Positions 9,246 through 21,220 of a stretch of 64,000 nucleotides of DNA are shown here, piece after piece; position 1 is the stretch's first letter; each line of letters opens with the position of its first letter. Made by a program: the position numbers and the translations under genes. Source of the DNA: Paramacrobiotus metropolitanus. Its lineage: Eukaryota > Tardigrada > Eutardigrada > Parachela > Macrobiotidae. The notes beneath the pieces were generated by a model. The model ran no database searches, had not been told where the DNA came from, and saw only the letters and a list, made by a program, of their open reading frames with translations. The stretch covers positions 248,001-312,000 of the forward strand of contig NW_026570289.1 of NCBI RefSeq assembly GCF_019649055.1. Reading direction: 5' to 3'.

Positions 9246-10762
9246 ACCGAAAACCAAAGCTGGAAATCCGCGTCCGTTGGAGGAAATTGCACCGCTTGTG
9301 GTGTGCGCTTTGCTGTCACACAGACCTGCGCCTTGCTGGTCGCGGGTAACACGTCAAATAACAGGCCAATTTTGCCTGACACAATTCAAATCAGATCAGA
9401 TCAATTCAATCAGAGAACCGCTGTCGGCTCTGCTACCATCTAATGCTAGATCCAACTGTGATCCAGATACGGAGACCTAAACGGAATAGATCCCGTGGAG
9501 TGAGCTATGCGATAAGTATAGCGAACTACGCGGAATCGCGAAACGTCGCACCGCTAATAGCTGACTTTTAATAATATTGACAAATCTGCTCAACAGAAAA
9601 TCAACAATGATCGGCGCAGCTCGATCGTAAAGCGTGGAGCCCATTCAACAGCGTGCAACGCTGTGCAGCACGTGCTATGCCGCGCCCACTAACAAAACAC
9701 AAGCCAATCAGAAGCGAGACACAACACAGGCCATAATCCAAAGGCGTAGCGCCTAGCGCCACTGACGTGAACGCTAGTGATCCCGGTCTCACAACAGGAA
9801 CCCCCTCATAACAAATGATCACAGTATAATAAGTCACTGAAAGATTACATGTCATAATAAATCCAAAGTAATCTGTGTAACTTGAAACTGTCATATTGTC
9901 CATGACCAACACAGTAGTGAATGCAAAATTCACAGCGCCGTCAGGTTTTTAATCTCTTATTACACGCGCGCACCCGTTATTAATAGCGGGAAATAGTTTT
10001 ATGTTTTTCCCTTATTCATAACGGAGAGTTGCAGGTACGTGCTCAGCAGCCGTGTCGTGGATCCTAGCGGGCTGTTCAGAATTGGCAAATTTGCACACTA
10101 AACCCTTACACGCCATTCAAACGATTAAAGCACAGGTCAGCTTGACGGATCCGTGGTCTCAATGCTGAATCCGGTTGGAAGGTTAAAGAAGAATACTGCC
10201 GGCGAAGAGAGAGGTCAGTCCATCTTTATAACCGGATTTCTCCGTAGCAAAATCGTTCTCCCTATTGCTGTGCGCCAGTATTATATGGAGAGACGTATTC
10301 TCAAGCTTGCTGGTAGTGTTTGTGCTCCACTGCAAACGTGCAGCTGTTCATTCTGAAGTTACAACATTGTACCAAAACGACACTGTCCCAATTGGCATCT
10401 AGTTTCAGTAAGCATTCATGTGCAACTGTACCTAATTCAAAATAACTATCTTCCTTATGTCTGACAACACTTTGGGGAATCTTACTGCTGCTCCTGGATT
10501 GCCCTTAACGAACGGTATCTACAATTGTTTGGTAGGTGCAGTCTTTGCATAACGCAAAATTATTTATCCTTTGTCAGTAGTTCTCTTAAAAGCATTTTCA
10601 GAGATTGGCTGTAAACGCATTCGATAGCAGCCTTTTTTGATTTAATAAACCTATTTTAATTTATGACAAGATACTTTCTTGACCGTCCGGTTCAAAGTGC
10701 TTTCCTGCACGGCCTTTTTTTCCGTCATGAATAATGTACTCCACTTGTTTTCGAAGCCATAT
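9246..10762. other. Intergenic region, no supported gene
   Basis: The minus-strand ORF of 110 codons at 9601-9933 has no recognisable domain. The left LTR boundary of the retroelement may lie here but I could not find it. Confidence 0.4.
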
Positions 10763-10842
10763 GTGTAAGATGTACTACATCTTACACTTGAATTTAGTCG
10801 CTAAAAAACTACATCTGATGTAGTTTTTTAGCGACTAAATTC
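10763..10842. repeat. Two adjacent near-perfect palindromes
   Basis: 10763-10787 is a perfect 12-bp stem with a 1-nt centre (GTGTAAGATGTA / TACATCTTACAC). Three bases on, 10790-10815 and 10817-10842 form a perfect 26-bp stem with a 1-nt centre. Both contain TACATC/GATGTA. Such a snap-back could be a tiny transposon relic, a cruciform-prone site or a transcript hairpin with an AATAAA just after it. Confidence 0.9.
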
Positions 10843-10934
10843 AATAAAAGTGTATTTGAATTAGTAATAAATCAGGCCGCTGCAGGCACGTAGCGCACAA
10901 AACGTATTCAAAGTTAAAACTGAAATAACTGTTC

Positions 10935-11110
10935 GCCACTTGTGACCTCTTACAGCTTAGGGCGAAATGGTCGCTTACCTCACGTATCCACATTCGGTAC
11001 GCATGAAGCGCAGTGCACTGTACGACAGAGTTCAAAATATGCGGTTCGTACAAGGGCGCTGCACCACATGCGTACAGAATGCTGGGTATGGGGTTAAAGT
11101 GTGCACGAAT
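10935..11110. repeat. Hairpin-type short dispersed element, copy 1
   Basis: It is similar to 15555-15725 in direct orientation (shared CAGTGC..TGTACGAC, CACATGCGT.C.G and TGGGTATGGGGTTA.G blocks). It has rough terminal inverted similarity: GGTACGCATGAAGCGCAGTGC near the left end pairs with GGCGCTGCACCACATGCGTAC at the right. It lies just upstream of the helical-repeat gene. Confidence 0.55.
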
Positions 11111-11219
11111 GCGCGACTCCTTAACGCATCGAGCAAAGTTAGCAAAGTCAATCTCGAAATTCGTTAGGGTTTGTCTGATAACAATTATTTGCAGGAAGAA
11201 ATAAAAGAAATCCTCACAA

Positions 11220-11978
11220 ATGGGAATCTTGTTTAGCAACTTTGCTAAGAACGCTGGTGCCACCCAAGCGACCCAGCTGCGTGCCGGCATGGGCGAGTTC
11301 GGTGAATATCTGGTTCAGGTGGCGGCGCTGCTGCGCGACAGCCACCACACGGTCCACGGACTGAACACGGTGGGCGCCCATTTCGGCCAGCATCTGGCCC
11401 GCGCCGCACAGGCCTTCCAGGATATGCGGCTGAGCGTTAACGGTCTGGATTCCGCAGGACGCGATGTGGGTCGCGAGTTTGGCCGGCATTTGGTGGACGC
11501 GGCGGATCTGCTCACCACGCACGGAATCCGGATGGTCGGACTGAACGAAATCGGCCGTGAATTGGGAGAGAATTTTGGTCGGCAGCTGTTGGAAGTGGCG
11601 AAGGTGATTAAGGACGTTAAAGTTCACATCCAGGGACTGCAGGAGCTGGGCCTGGTGGAATTCGCAGAACGTGTGAATAACGCCCTACGCGATATGCGCA
11701 TAAAATTGGAGATTGGTCCGTATTTCTTCCGGGCCATTATGCAGGGATACGACGTTATCACCTACATCGTGCAAGTGGCTCTGCTCATTGTGGTGTTGAT
11801 CGGGCTCCAGCTGGTGCGTCATGACGCTTTGTGGCCGGGAATTCTGGCCGTCGGTAGTGGACTGGCTTCGTTAGTTTACACCGCCGTTTGGAAACCGCGT
11901 GCGCTACCGCAGCTGACACAGCGGCACAACAGTCAGCCGGTCACGTTTACGAACAGCACCCAGGAATCGATTAGGTAA
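11220..11978 (+). CDS. Helical-repeat membrane-anchored protein (252 aa), copy A
   Basis: I do not recognise this family. A short N-terminal region is followed by five repeats of 28-32 residues starting at about 27, 55, 87, 119 and 148. The pattern is FG..L..AA......(V/I).GL..(V/L)G, predicted amphipathic helix plus turn. Two hydrophobic segments follow near residues 178-200 (ITYIVQVALLIVVLIGLQLV) and 206-226, with a short polar tail. The protein should be inserted in a membrane by a C-terminal hairpin, with the repeats exposed on one side. A clear paralogue lies at 40732-41523, with the same repeat number and membrane segments. Each copy is adjacent to, and in the same orientation as, a Cys-rich/GTPase gene. 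A TTATTTGCAG at 11185-11194 may be the acceptor of a 5' UTR intron. The longest frame is intact. Confidence 0.75.
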   Translation: MGILFSNFAKNAGATQATQLRAGMGEFGEYLVQVAALLRDSHHTVHGLNTVGAHFGQHLARAAQAFQDMRLSVNGLDSAGRDVGREFGRHLVDAADLLTTHGIRMVGLNEIGRELGENFGRQLLEVAKVIKDVKVHIQGLQELGLVEFAERVNNALRDMRIKLEIGPYFFRAIMQGYDVITYIVQVALLIVVLIGLQLVRHDALWPGILAVGSGLASLVYTAVWKPRALPQLTQRHNSQPVTFTNSTQESIR

Positions 11979-12578
11979 GAAAGGATGCACTGTATCGAGG
12001 TTATGCCACTCCGTCATCTACTCTGCAGCAGATTAATGTGATTTTAAACTTTTTTAACTATTAAAGTTTAAAATGCGCGATTCTAATTTCACTCAGGTAT
12101 ATACAATGAAGTTGAAAACCTGCTACTAGATAATATGTTCTTTTTTGGCGTAACGTTTGCTTACGATCAGCAGTCGAGTAGAAAGTGGAGAACTTCCATT
12201 TATTTTTATAAATTAGTCTCCCTCAAATGATTTCATTCCTCGCATAAAGGAAAGTGTGATAACCGCAACGGGTGTCGCAGTAACCGGCATTATAACATGG
12301 GCATACATTTTGATGGTTCAAATTCAGAAAACTTGCATTTTTTACCGTTGCTGAATATCGGCATGGCTTCTACAGCAACAGTGGTTTCCGTATTTTCAAG
12401 GACAAGCGTCTTTATATAGTAATTCATATTCATATGCGAATTTATACTGTTAAAATTATTACCGGTACCGGAATTCCGTGTGTAAAAAATCAGTTTCCTT
12501 TTTCGTACTTTCGAAATGGCATTCTATTTCTTTTTTGCTCCGGTAATGCTTTAAACTGTACGCGATTTTGCGCAGCTG

Positions 12579-12993
12579 TTGTTCTACTTTTTCAATTGTA
12601 CATACAGCTCAGCACAATCCCTGGAAGCCCCAAAGGATACCGCGCAGCCTTCCGTTCAAGAAGATTCGTTATGTATCGCGACCTCTGATGGCATACAACA
12701 AGGTCACGAACCCAGTTGGTTGGCCGATTTTGAGTTTCCTTGCCCTGGACACCGTTATGGAACCTGTGCAGCTATTGACCGTGTATGGTTTTGTGCCGGC
12801 TGTCAATCCCGTATTCAGTACGGATATGACGGTAATCTGTACTGCCCGTGTGGAAATGCCGCGGCGTCCACGTATCGGTTCCGTTGCAACGAGCCCAGCC
12901 ACGGGATGAGTCCCATCCTAGCCGATTCGAAGGAGTTAAGACAAAAACTACAGACGTATAAACGACCGGAAGAGATCAATCTGCTGATTCTGG
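12579..12993 (+). CDS. Cys-rich N-terminal exon of P-loop GTPase, copy A
   Basis: This exon carries a probable zinc-binding module: FPCPGHRY...C, then WFCAGCQSRIQYGY, YCPCG and FRC, ending EEINLLILG. A donor GTAAG at 12994 leaves a G that joins GA at 15868, giving LLILGESGVGKS, so this exon supplies the beta-strand in front of the P-loop. The paralogue at 39855-40188 has the same exon boundary and phase. The true 5' end is uncertain: an acceptor near TTGTACATACAG (about 12607) or an upstream signal-bearing exon is possible. Confidence 0.65.
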
Positions 12994-15867
12994 GTAAGCT
13001 TCACACGAATGCTATACAGATTTATATCCTATGCAGTATATTTTGCTTCGCTTAATTTGTATCTGATGATCTTTTTCCAAATTCACGAAGTTTCGCTGAA
13101 GACTGTGTGAGCTAGTTTCGATTAAAATATCACATGACAATTTTTACTCACGATAAACTTTACTTAGTTCTCAGTAAAGTCCCTGTTTGGTGGCGCATTC
13201 TTACTAGTAATAAATTCGTGACGTCAGCGCGGGACAGTATCGGCCAGGCCGTTGCCGAAACCCTGCGCCTGCGAGGGCTCGTGTTTTCAGTCCCTTCTTA
13301 GATATTATAAGTGTGTATATGAAGGTCTATAATATTAAAAGTGTCAGATAAATGTCACTGCTCAGGTATAAGCGTATAACAAACGGGCAGCTGGTGAGAA
13401 ATCACAAGCTTCCAAGTCAGGCGTATCGCTGTTTCACGTATTTTGCTTTTCTGACAGTTTTGCTGATGGCGAACAAAATTTAATAAATAAACTTTCCCAC
13501 GTTTTCGCTGTTATTTAGTTATTTACAAACGCTCAGCCTGACATAAGCTATAGGAGATAGATGTAGGCGACACGGGTGACACGGCGCTCGGCCCAGTAAG
13601 ATATTGTGCATAGCGTATCCCTATAAACATCCCTTTAAAAAGAATTAAAAGATTCAGGTGAAACTTTCACCGTAAAAGTGAAGACATACTGTTTGTGTTT
13701 AAAATGACGCATCCTATGTAATTTTTAATGCTTACTTTATGTAAGTTGCGAAGTTTGATTGAATAATTAACCAAAAGTGAATACGAAAACTTTTCTTTTA
13801 CGTTATACTGCATTAAATATGAAGATATTCTATGACCAACCAGGGCACATAGGCTCCTCCAAATTCAAACAATTCTCATATTTTGTAAAATAGTAGTGTA
13901 CCGCTGTAGAATGCTTAAAAAATATTTTTATCTGCCATCGGGCGTGGCCATAAAACAATTACTGTAAACGTTTGTAGTTAAATTACTGTAGCACCCTTCT
14001 CAAAGTCTCTGGGAAAGCTTTTCAGATATTTAAAACCTATATTAATTTTTTAGCTTCAGAAAGAACTGTTTTAAAACAATTGAAGTAATTTACTTATATA
14101 CGTAGATTTATTGCCTGAGATTGTTGCAGATAGACTCTGCGCTGGCATCGCGCTTTGCGCGGCAGTGGACCTTATAGTTAATCTTTATACATTAACCTTT
14201 ACTAGTACGGCATCCTTACTTTTGGGGGAAACAAACCAGAATAATTTCAAGTTTTATTAAAATTTTTAGGACACCTTACCTTAAAATCTTTCGATGGCTT
14301 CAAGCAGAACTTGTCAGTTAAAATGGTCGTAGTAATACCTGCTAGGTAATATTAGGTATTATTACGATACCGTTGGAGCGCACATAAATTTTTAAGATTT
14401 CTGGCTCTGAATTCAAAGCAAACATAATTATAATTTTTTGATTGATAGTATTAATTATTTAACGTGAAACCGTTCTATGATTCATCCGAAACATAAAGTA
14501 CATAACAAGCAAACTATGAGTATATGACGAGCGAACCGTGCAAAAGGATATCGTTCAAAAAGATATCGCTCGCACGTATATAAAATTAGTCTATATTTTA
14601 CAAATTAAAACCTTAATCCGTGCAGTGAATAGTCATACTAGAGTGATTTTTTGCGGTCATCACAATAAAACTGCAAAATAAATTTTAAAAAACTGAAAAC
14701 AAGCTGGCTTTAAAAATGCTGATCATTACATTTCTGCTGACAGAACTCGACAGTGTGGACACACAGTGTAAAGACTTAATGAAGAATGGCTGTGTAATTT
14801 TAACACTTCTGAACGTTTCAAAACTGCAGACGGAAGTACATAATTCCTTGGACTTATCGGCAAAAATCACCAGAATCTTGGAAAAAAATTTGAAAAAACG
14901 GTTCAGATAGTGGTTTTTTAACTGCTTTAAAACAAAAAGGTCAGCATCAGAAAAAAAGCGTTAGTTTTTGTGTATTTCATAGACCCGGAGGATGAAATAG
15001 TGTATCTTGCAGGAACAGATGACTGCTAACCGATCGCGTTTCCGAAACCTCACCATTTAATGATATTTTGATCAAATATTTCGATAGTTTTTTTAAGTTC
15101 CAACGTCAGATTATACTGTAAATACACAACGTTATTACTGAAGTATTTACGAATACACGGTATAGATATATAGTAGGAAAAACAAATCTAGCCGAACCAG
15201 TCCCTTGTACTTGTGATGTAAGCCAGCTGAAGGTTTACGTTGTAGGTAGGCAGTTTTATGTAAAGCGGTGATATTAAAGCTGTGGCACAGACGGTACATG
15301 TCGTATTACCTTCACCGGGCTTTAATACAGTTTTAACCTGTTTACCTGCAGTTGTTCGAGTACTGCTTGCTTTTTATCAGTAAAACACTGTGTTAGCCTG
15401 TGTAGAAACAACATAAGCCATCAGTTGGCTTACATCCGACATACAAAAAAACTTTTTTGTCAGAACGGCTCGTCATACGCATGTGTCAAAACTATCTTCT
15501 ATCGTAATGTAGGGCCGTAGGCACTGTACGAAGTTACCTAGTTTACGTAATACTGGACAAGTGAACATCGTACAGCTTAGGACAAAAAAGACGCATAATC
15601 CCACCCACAGCATTCCGAACGCATGCAGCGAAGTGCGCTGTACGACTCAGCTAAAATATCCGGTTGTCGTATAAATGCACTTGCCACATGCGTGCGGATA
15701 TCTGGGTATGGGGTTATGCTTCTTTTTAGTCCTAAGATGTGTGTAAGAGACGTATATGTTGCTATAATATTAGCCACAATATTATGCATTACATGCACCA
15801 GGATCCACGTTTCCGGCATATTTTTTTGCTGAGGAGTTTTTAAAGCAGTTTTTTTTTATTCCGATAG
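12994..15867 (+). other. Long intron of GTPase gene, copy A
   Basis: It is bounded by GGTAAGC and CCGATAG in matching phase. It is 2.9 kb, about ten times the paralogue's intron (281 bp), and AT-rich. It contains the hairpin-type element at 15555-15725. I see no internal gene; the ORF at 14716-14910 has no supporting feature. Confidence 0.6.
15555..15725. repeat. Hairpin-type short dispersed element, copy 2
   Basis: Direct-orientation relative of 10935-11110, inside the GTPase intron. Confidence 0.55.
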
Positions 15868-17720
15868 GAGAAAGCGGCGTAGGAAAATCAACCTGGATCA
15901 ACGCTTTCATCAATTACCTAACGTATGACTCGTTGGCGACGGCCGAGCAGGAAGGACTGATCTGTCTGATACCGTCTTCGTTTAGCCTCTGCGACGAGGA
16001 GTACCAACAACTCCCCAAGGTCACCATGCGTTTTAATCCCGCAGGCACGCGCGTCGAACGCCGCTCTAAGACCACTGCAGCGAGTACTGAAAACACCGAC
16101 GACACCACGCAGGCGGGCACCCAGGATCCCGGGACCTACACATTTCCCTACAAAGGCCGCATCGTGCGCTTAATCGATACACCAGGCATCGGCGACGCGC
16201 GGGGCATGGAGCAGGATCGAAAGAATTTCGAGAAGAACCTGTCACATATATCGCACGTCAAAGAGCTGCATGGCATCTGCATTCTGCTGAAACCAAACAA
16301 CGCCAAACTGAACGTTATGTTCCAGTTCTGCCTGCAGGAACTGCTGATTCATCTGCACAAAGATGCCAGCCGTAACGTGCTGTTCGTATTTACTAACACG
16401 CGCTACACATTTTACCGGCCGGGCGACACCCTCCCGGCGCTGGCCGAACTCCTGAAGAAAAACAGCCAGATCGAAATTCCCCTGAGCAAAACCACTATGT
16501 TCTGCATGGACAACGAATCGGTGCGATTTCTGGCCGTCTTGCAGGCCGGAATCCAGTTCAGCGCTGAACAGCGGGAAGAATGCGCTAGAAGCTGGAAGAA
16601 ATCGGTAGAGGAGACAAGCCGGTTAATGGATTACGTATTCACACTGAAGGCACACCAGACACACGAAACTATTCATCTCAACGATGCGCGTCGCTTAATC
16701 CTGGAACTGACGAAGCCCATGGCGCATATCAGCACACTGCACAAGGTCAACATCAAGAAGATGGTCGATAAACAGGAGGAACTGGCGTTACTTGATAAAG
16801 ATAAAGACGCTTATGCGAGCAAACTGTGTACGTTCAAGGATGTCTTGGATTTCAACGAAGTCAACTATCCGCGCACGGTGTGTACAGCTGCGAGCTGCAT
16901 GGAACTCTGGACAGATATCTCCGGGAAGGAGCGGGCCAAGTATAAAACCTGGTGCCATTCTCATTGTTTCTTGAAAGGCGTTCCCGAAGACACTCCCGAA
17001 CTCGAAGCTCTCTTGAGCTGCACCGCAATCGGCGACGATGGCCAATGCAAGAACTGTGGATGTAATTACAGGCTGCATAAGCATGTCAAATATGATTGCC
17101 GTGTTGTGTCCGTTCCTTTCACCGACCAAACCGTTTACAGTCTGCTGCAGCAGAAGAACGGACACATCTTAGCAGCGAAAGCGGTCATTCACCAATGCAA
17201 AGCCGAGGAGGAAGCGCTGCAGAACGAGCTGGACATCATCACCAGCATCGCATCGAAATTCGCCCATTTCCTGAAGGTCAACGCCATGTCGGTGTACAAT
17301 GATGCGCTGGACGAATATCTGCGGCAGCTGATTAATGAGGAACAACAGAAGGTGGCAGCCGGTTGCGACCGCCAGACGTTGGAGGCGTGCAAAGAGATGC
17401 TGCAGCGCTATACTCACGAGCGCAGAGTACTGGAGGAGGCTTGCAACAGCGCAGGTGGGACGGCCATGGAATTCACTGCGATGTCGGTGCAGGAGGACAT
17501 TGAGCGGCTGCATGCGCTGCCGACTAGCGGGCCGATGTTCCGCAAAATGGAATGGATGGAACAGCAGGCTAAACGCCAGCGTGCCACCTACATGGAAACA
17601 GCATATATTCCGCGTAAAGTGGATCGTCCTCGCCATGTGCAAGAGCCGCGTCAGCAGCCGTCGTCTGAGGGAGGTTTCCTGCAGCGCGCATGGAACAAAT
17701 TTAAGCGACCGTGGAAGTAG
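15868..17720 (+). CDS. P-loop GTPase main exon (G domain, Cys/His cluster, coiled coil), copy A
   Basis: It completes the Walker A/G1 motif GESGVGKS and carries a G3 motif DTPGIGD (near 16172), like septin/AIG1-type TRAFAC GTPases. A canonical (N/T)KxD is not obvious; FVFTNTRYT is the likely equivalent strand. After the G domain come a second Cys/His cluster (CTAASC...WCHSHC...CKNCGC...H, about 16880-17090), then predicted coiled coil (about 17170-17420) and a basic, proline-containing tail. With the upstream exon the protein is about 750 aa. The role is unknown. The architecture (zinc module, GTPase, zinc module, coiled coil) suggests a self-assembling GTPase working near a membrane, and its constant neighbour is a membrane-anchored helical-repeat protein. 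Reading frame intact to TAG at 17718. Confidence 0.75.
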
Positions 17721-17759
17721 GTAACATCGGCACTCCTTACCGCCGCGGAATGACAAGGA

Positions 17760-20700
17760 GCTGCCATCGGGTTTCCAACCTCGAAGGAAAGTGCTAACAT
17801 AGAAATAACTGTAGCGTTTTTTTCTGTGGAGGGAATATGGTTCGCAAGTTGCTATTTCATCATAACATATTTTGCATAAAACATAACATAATACATTTTT
17901 TGAATTACATAATTTTCATAGCATTTAGCAAGCTGTGCAGCTGTCAGTTTTCGTTCTATTTAATTCAGTTATTATAAGGCAATATGTGCTATGCTTTGTC
18001 ACATCGATATTTTGCTGACGACTGGCTTACTTAACTTTAAATTGGTGATGAATTTGTAGCTAACTAGCCAGAAATGTTTTCCTGACGAATTATGAAATTA
18101 ATGATTGGTAGTTGGTAAAATAATAATCGACAAGTTTTGTAAGCGATGATTCGCTGAAGACATTTTCCGACCGACGATCCTTTTTTCTGACTTGTTGGTA
18201 AAATGGGCCAGCATTAGCATGAATAACTTTCCGATATCATGTAATGGAAACAACGACAACTCGCTAACATTAAATAAACTTGTCTTATTCTTCAAAAGCA
18301 GGTTTAATGCAATGGGTTTTCAACCGCACACACACCAGGCAAATACCCCGTTTAGGACGTTGAGAACTAAGACCGAAGTGAAAAATGCACACAAACCAAC
18401 AAGTACATCAATCAGCTTAAAACAATGTTAGAACTGCATCACTATTCTAAGTACTATGCGCTTTTAGATATTTCGATGGACTTTGTCCAGTAAAATGTAC
18501 AAGTTCCAATGTTGTTAGTGAGTACTGGCTTCATCAGTATATCTGTAGTTTACCATCTGTAAAAAAAATATCACTAAGCTGTTGCTAGAATGGGAAAGGA
18601 ATCGCACAAATTAACGTGGAAACTTGCTCGGTCATTCGCGATACTTGCACCACGGTATAAAGGATTTCTCTGGTAGCGCAAGACATTGTAGGAAAATTCA
18701 GTACTTTTTTTGCTGTCACACCTCATTAACATTTCTTGAAAGACAAAAGAAATAAAAGGGGCGAAACGGCCATCAAGTTGGAAAACGTGTGGCAGTGATT
18801 TTCTGACGATCCATAAGGGCTACAAACTTTTTACAGACAGAAAGCCATAGCAAAATTTTACGCTGATTCTGAATCTGCAATTTGTTTTTTGAAATTCCAA
18901 AAAACATCTGAGTCGAGTAAAGTAGTAGTAATGTGGTTTGAATCGGGCATATAGACATAGAGGCCAGGCAGGCAGCGCGCTAGACAACCTGTCTGCGCCC
19001 TACAACCGCACTCACTCCGACTGCTGCTACGACTTATATAAGGCTTACTGATATTCATAATTCGAGTTATTCAAAAATCATAATTTCGTATCAAACCGAT
19101 AACGAGCCTGGAGAGCATAGAAAACTAACAAGATAATGTGCAATTCGTTTTGAAAAATTCCAAACGGTTAAGGCTGTAGGTTGGTGCCACACGTTTACGC
19201 CCTTAATTACAACTTGATTCCTTCGACGAAAACATGCCGAAAAGTACTGAATTTTTGTACATGCTACGTTCAGCGTCACTGATAGTAAGTGGTCTAATAT
19301 ATATATGCGTTTAGTGTGAATTACCAGCTGATGCGCGGCGACCGTTTTCGTAAAGTGCAAGTTCTTAGTGCTTGTGAAACCAGCTGTGGTTTCTCTAGTC
19401 AAATTTTTTGAAACGCAGACGGTGGAAATAAACTGTTATTTTCAGCTGGTATCAGCTTTTGGTGAATTCGTGATGTGCTGGTATGTACGCAGCTGCGACC
19501 AAATGGCACATAAAACAGATGCCCGCAGACCACAGCTTATAATATTAGAATTTTACGGAAAACTTACCTTGCTCCAATCGACAACATAACATGAATCGGT
19601 AACTTGTAAAATTCTTTAACAAGCGGCTGGCATGGTCGCCGTCGATGGACGACTGATAGTTAGAGGCTGCTGGCTGGTCTCGATTATCATTAACATGCAT
19701 GGCAGCCCACCGCAAACTTACTGCTCTACAATCTCGCGCCTTTGGATGAGACGACTGTGCTGAACCAAGGTCACGAAAATGCTGTACGTTCGTTGGCACT
19801 GTGTCTATGCCGACACGTCAATGCTGCGTTTATAACCTGACTACACTTGTGTTTCACTGTTCACAAGAGCTGTAAATGTCGTCTCGGAAATGTGTTTTGC
19901 GCTAATACACTTCCCGGGTAAATGTGCAAGACTACTGAGAAACTCTCGTTACCCAGATGAATCTTTTCGTTGGCTATTACAATGCATAACCCGTCTGTGT
20001 TACTTGCTAACTTTACCCTATGCTACTACAACCAGAGCAACATCGCCATAAACGGAAAGGACAAAAATATAGACGGCACATCGTAAATGCGGTCAAAGCG
20101 AATTCTTTCATATTTATAAAATGCAGACTCTGCATTTTCTACAGAAGTGTAGTCAGTAGTCACCATTGCAGACTACACTACTCTACGTTAAACATTAGTA
20201 TATGGCTATATGCAGTACAGACACAAGCTGAGGTTAATGGAAATGCCGGTTTTATATACCGCGCGACCGATCTGACAATTACCGGCCTTTTCTGGCCTGT
20301 TGTTGGTCCTGCCCGTTAAAATATTGGTCCTTAGGCCGATGGTTCAGCGAAACCCTATCAATGGCGTCCGCTGTAAATCCGACTGGCGAAATTTTTAGCA
20401 CTGTATGCGGCAAATAATTTTTCAAAAGAAGTGACATTCGTAAGTTAACATTTTAACAACGCAATTACCGCAAGCTTCTTCAGTTAAGTTGATATCGCGA
20501 GGGCGAAACTTTTGTCTGACGGTAGTGACATGGAAAGTCTGCAATGTAAGTTTCAGTTTTCAGTTTCAGAAGGTTCGAGTATTTCAATAAATACGCTATT
20601 TTGTTTTGGCTTTTGCCGTGAGGATATTTACATGGTGCGCATTTAAACGGTGTAAATAAATTCATGGTGATTCCGCCATAAAAATCAATTGGTCTGGCAT

Positions 20701-20784
20701 GTTTAGCAAACTTTTAACAGTTTTCGACAACACCTGACCTGGCAAAAATTCATGCTCCTAACTGTTATAATATTTCATTTTTTG
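17760..20784. other. Intergenic, no supported gene
   Basis: AT-rich sequence with only short frames. A TTCGCTGAAG apex like that at 9.1 kb occurs near 18148. Confidence 0.4.
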
Positions 20785-21220
20785 AGTAATTTAATAGTAT
20801 AAATCATCAGTTATAATGAAATAATTTATTGAAATTTTACTAACTTTATAGTAAACATTTTACTGGTAAATTAAAATACTTTATCAGCAGCTAAAAACAG
20901 TTTATAAACAGTTGACAGACAATAGACTCCATCAACGCTACGGTGAAATGTAAAAAACAGTGACTGGGAACACCTTCGACGATGCGTCACATTGCGTCCA
21001 ACGGTTTCCTGTGTGCGCAATTTGTCACCGATTTAAACTGATATGCCGAAAACTTTCATCCTTCATTTCATTTAATATACAGCCGACTGCGCGCGTACGC
21101 GCTCAGTGGTTGCATCGTAATTCAGTGCAATACTGCCGACTAAAACTTAATTATTAGCCAGGTTCGGTTATTTGTACATAGTACGTAGGAAGCTCTTCCT
21201 TTAACTTTGAGCAGCTGGAA

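Noticed and set aside
9601-9933. 110-codon minus-strand ORF
   Set aside because: No domain, paralogue or splice context.
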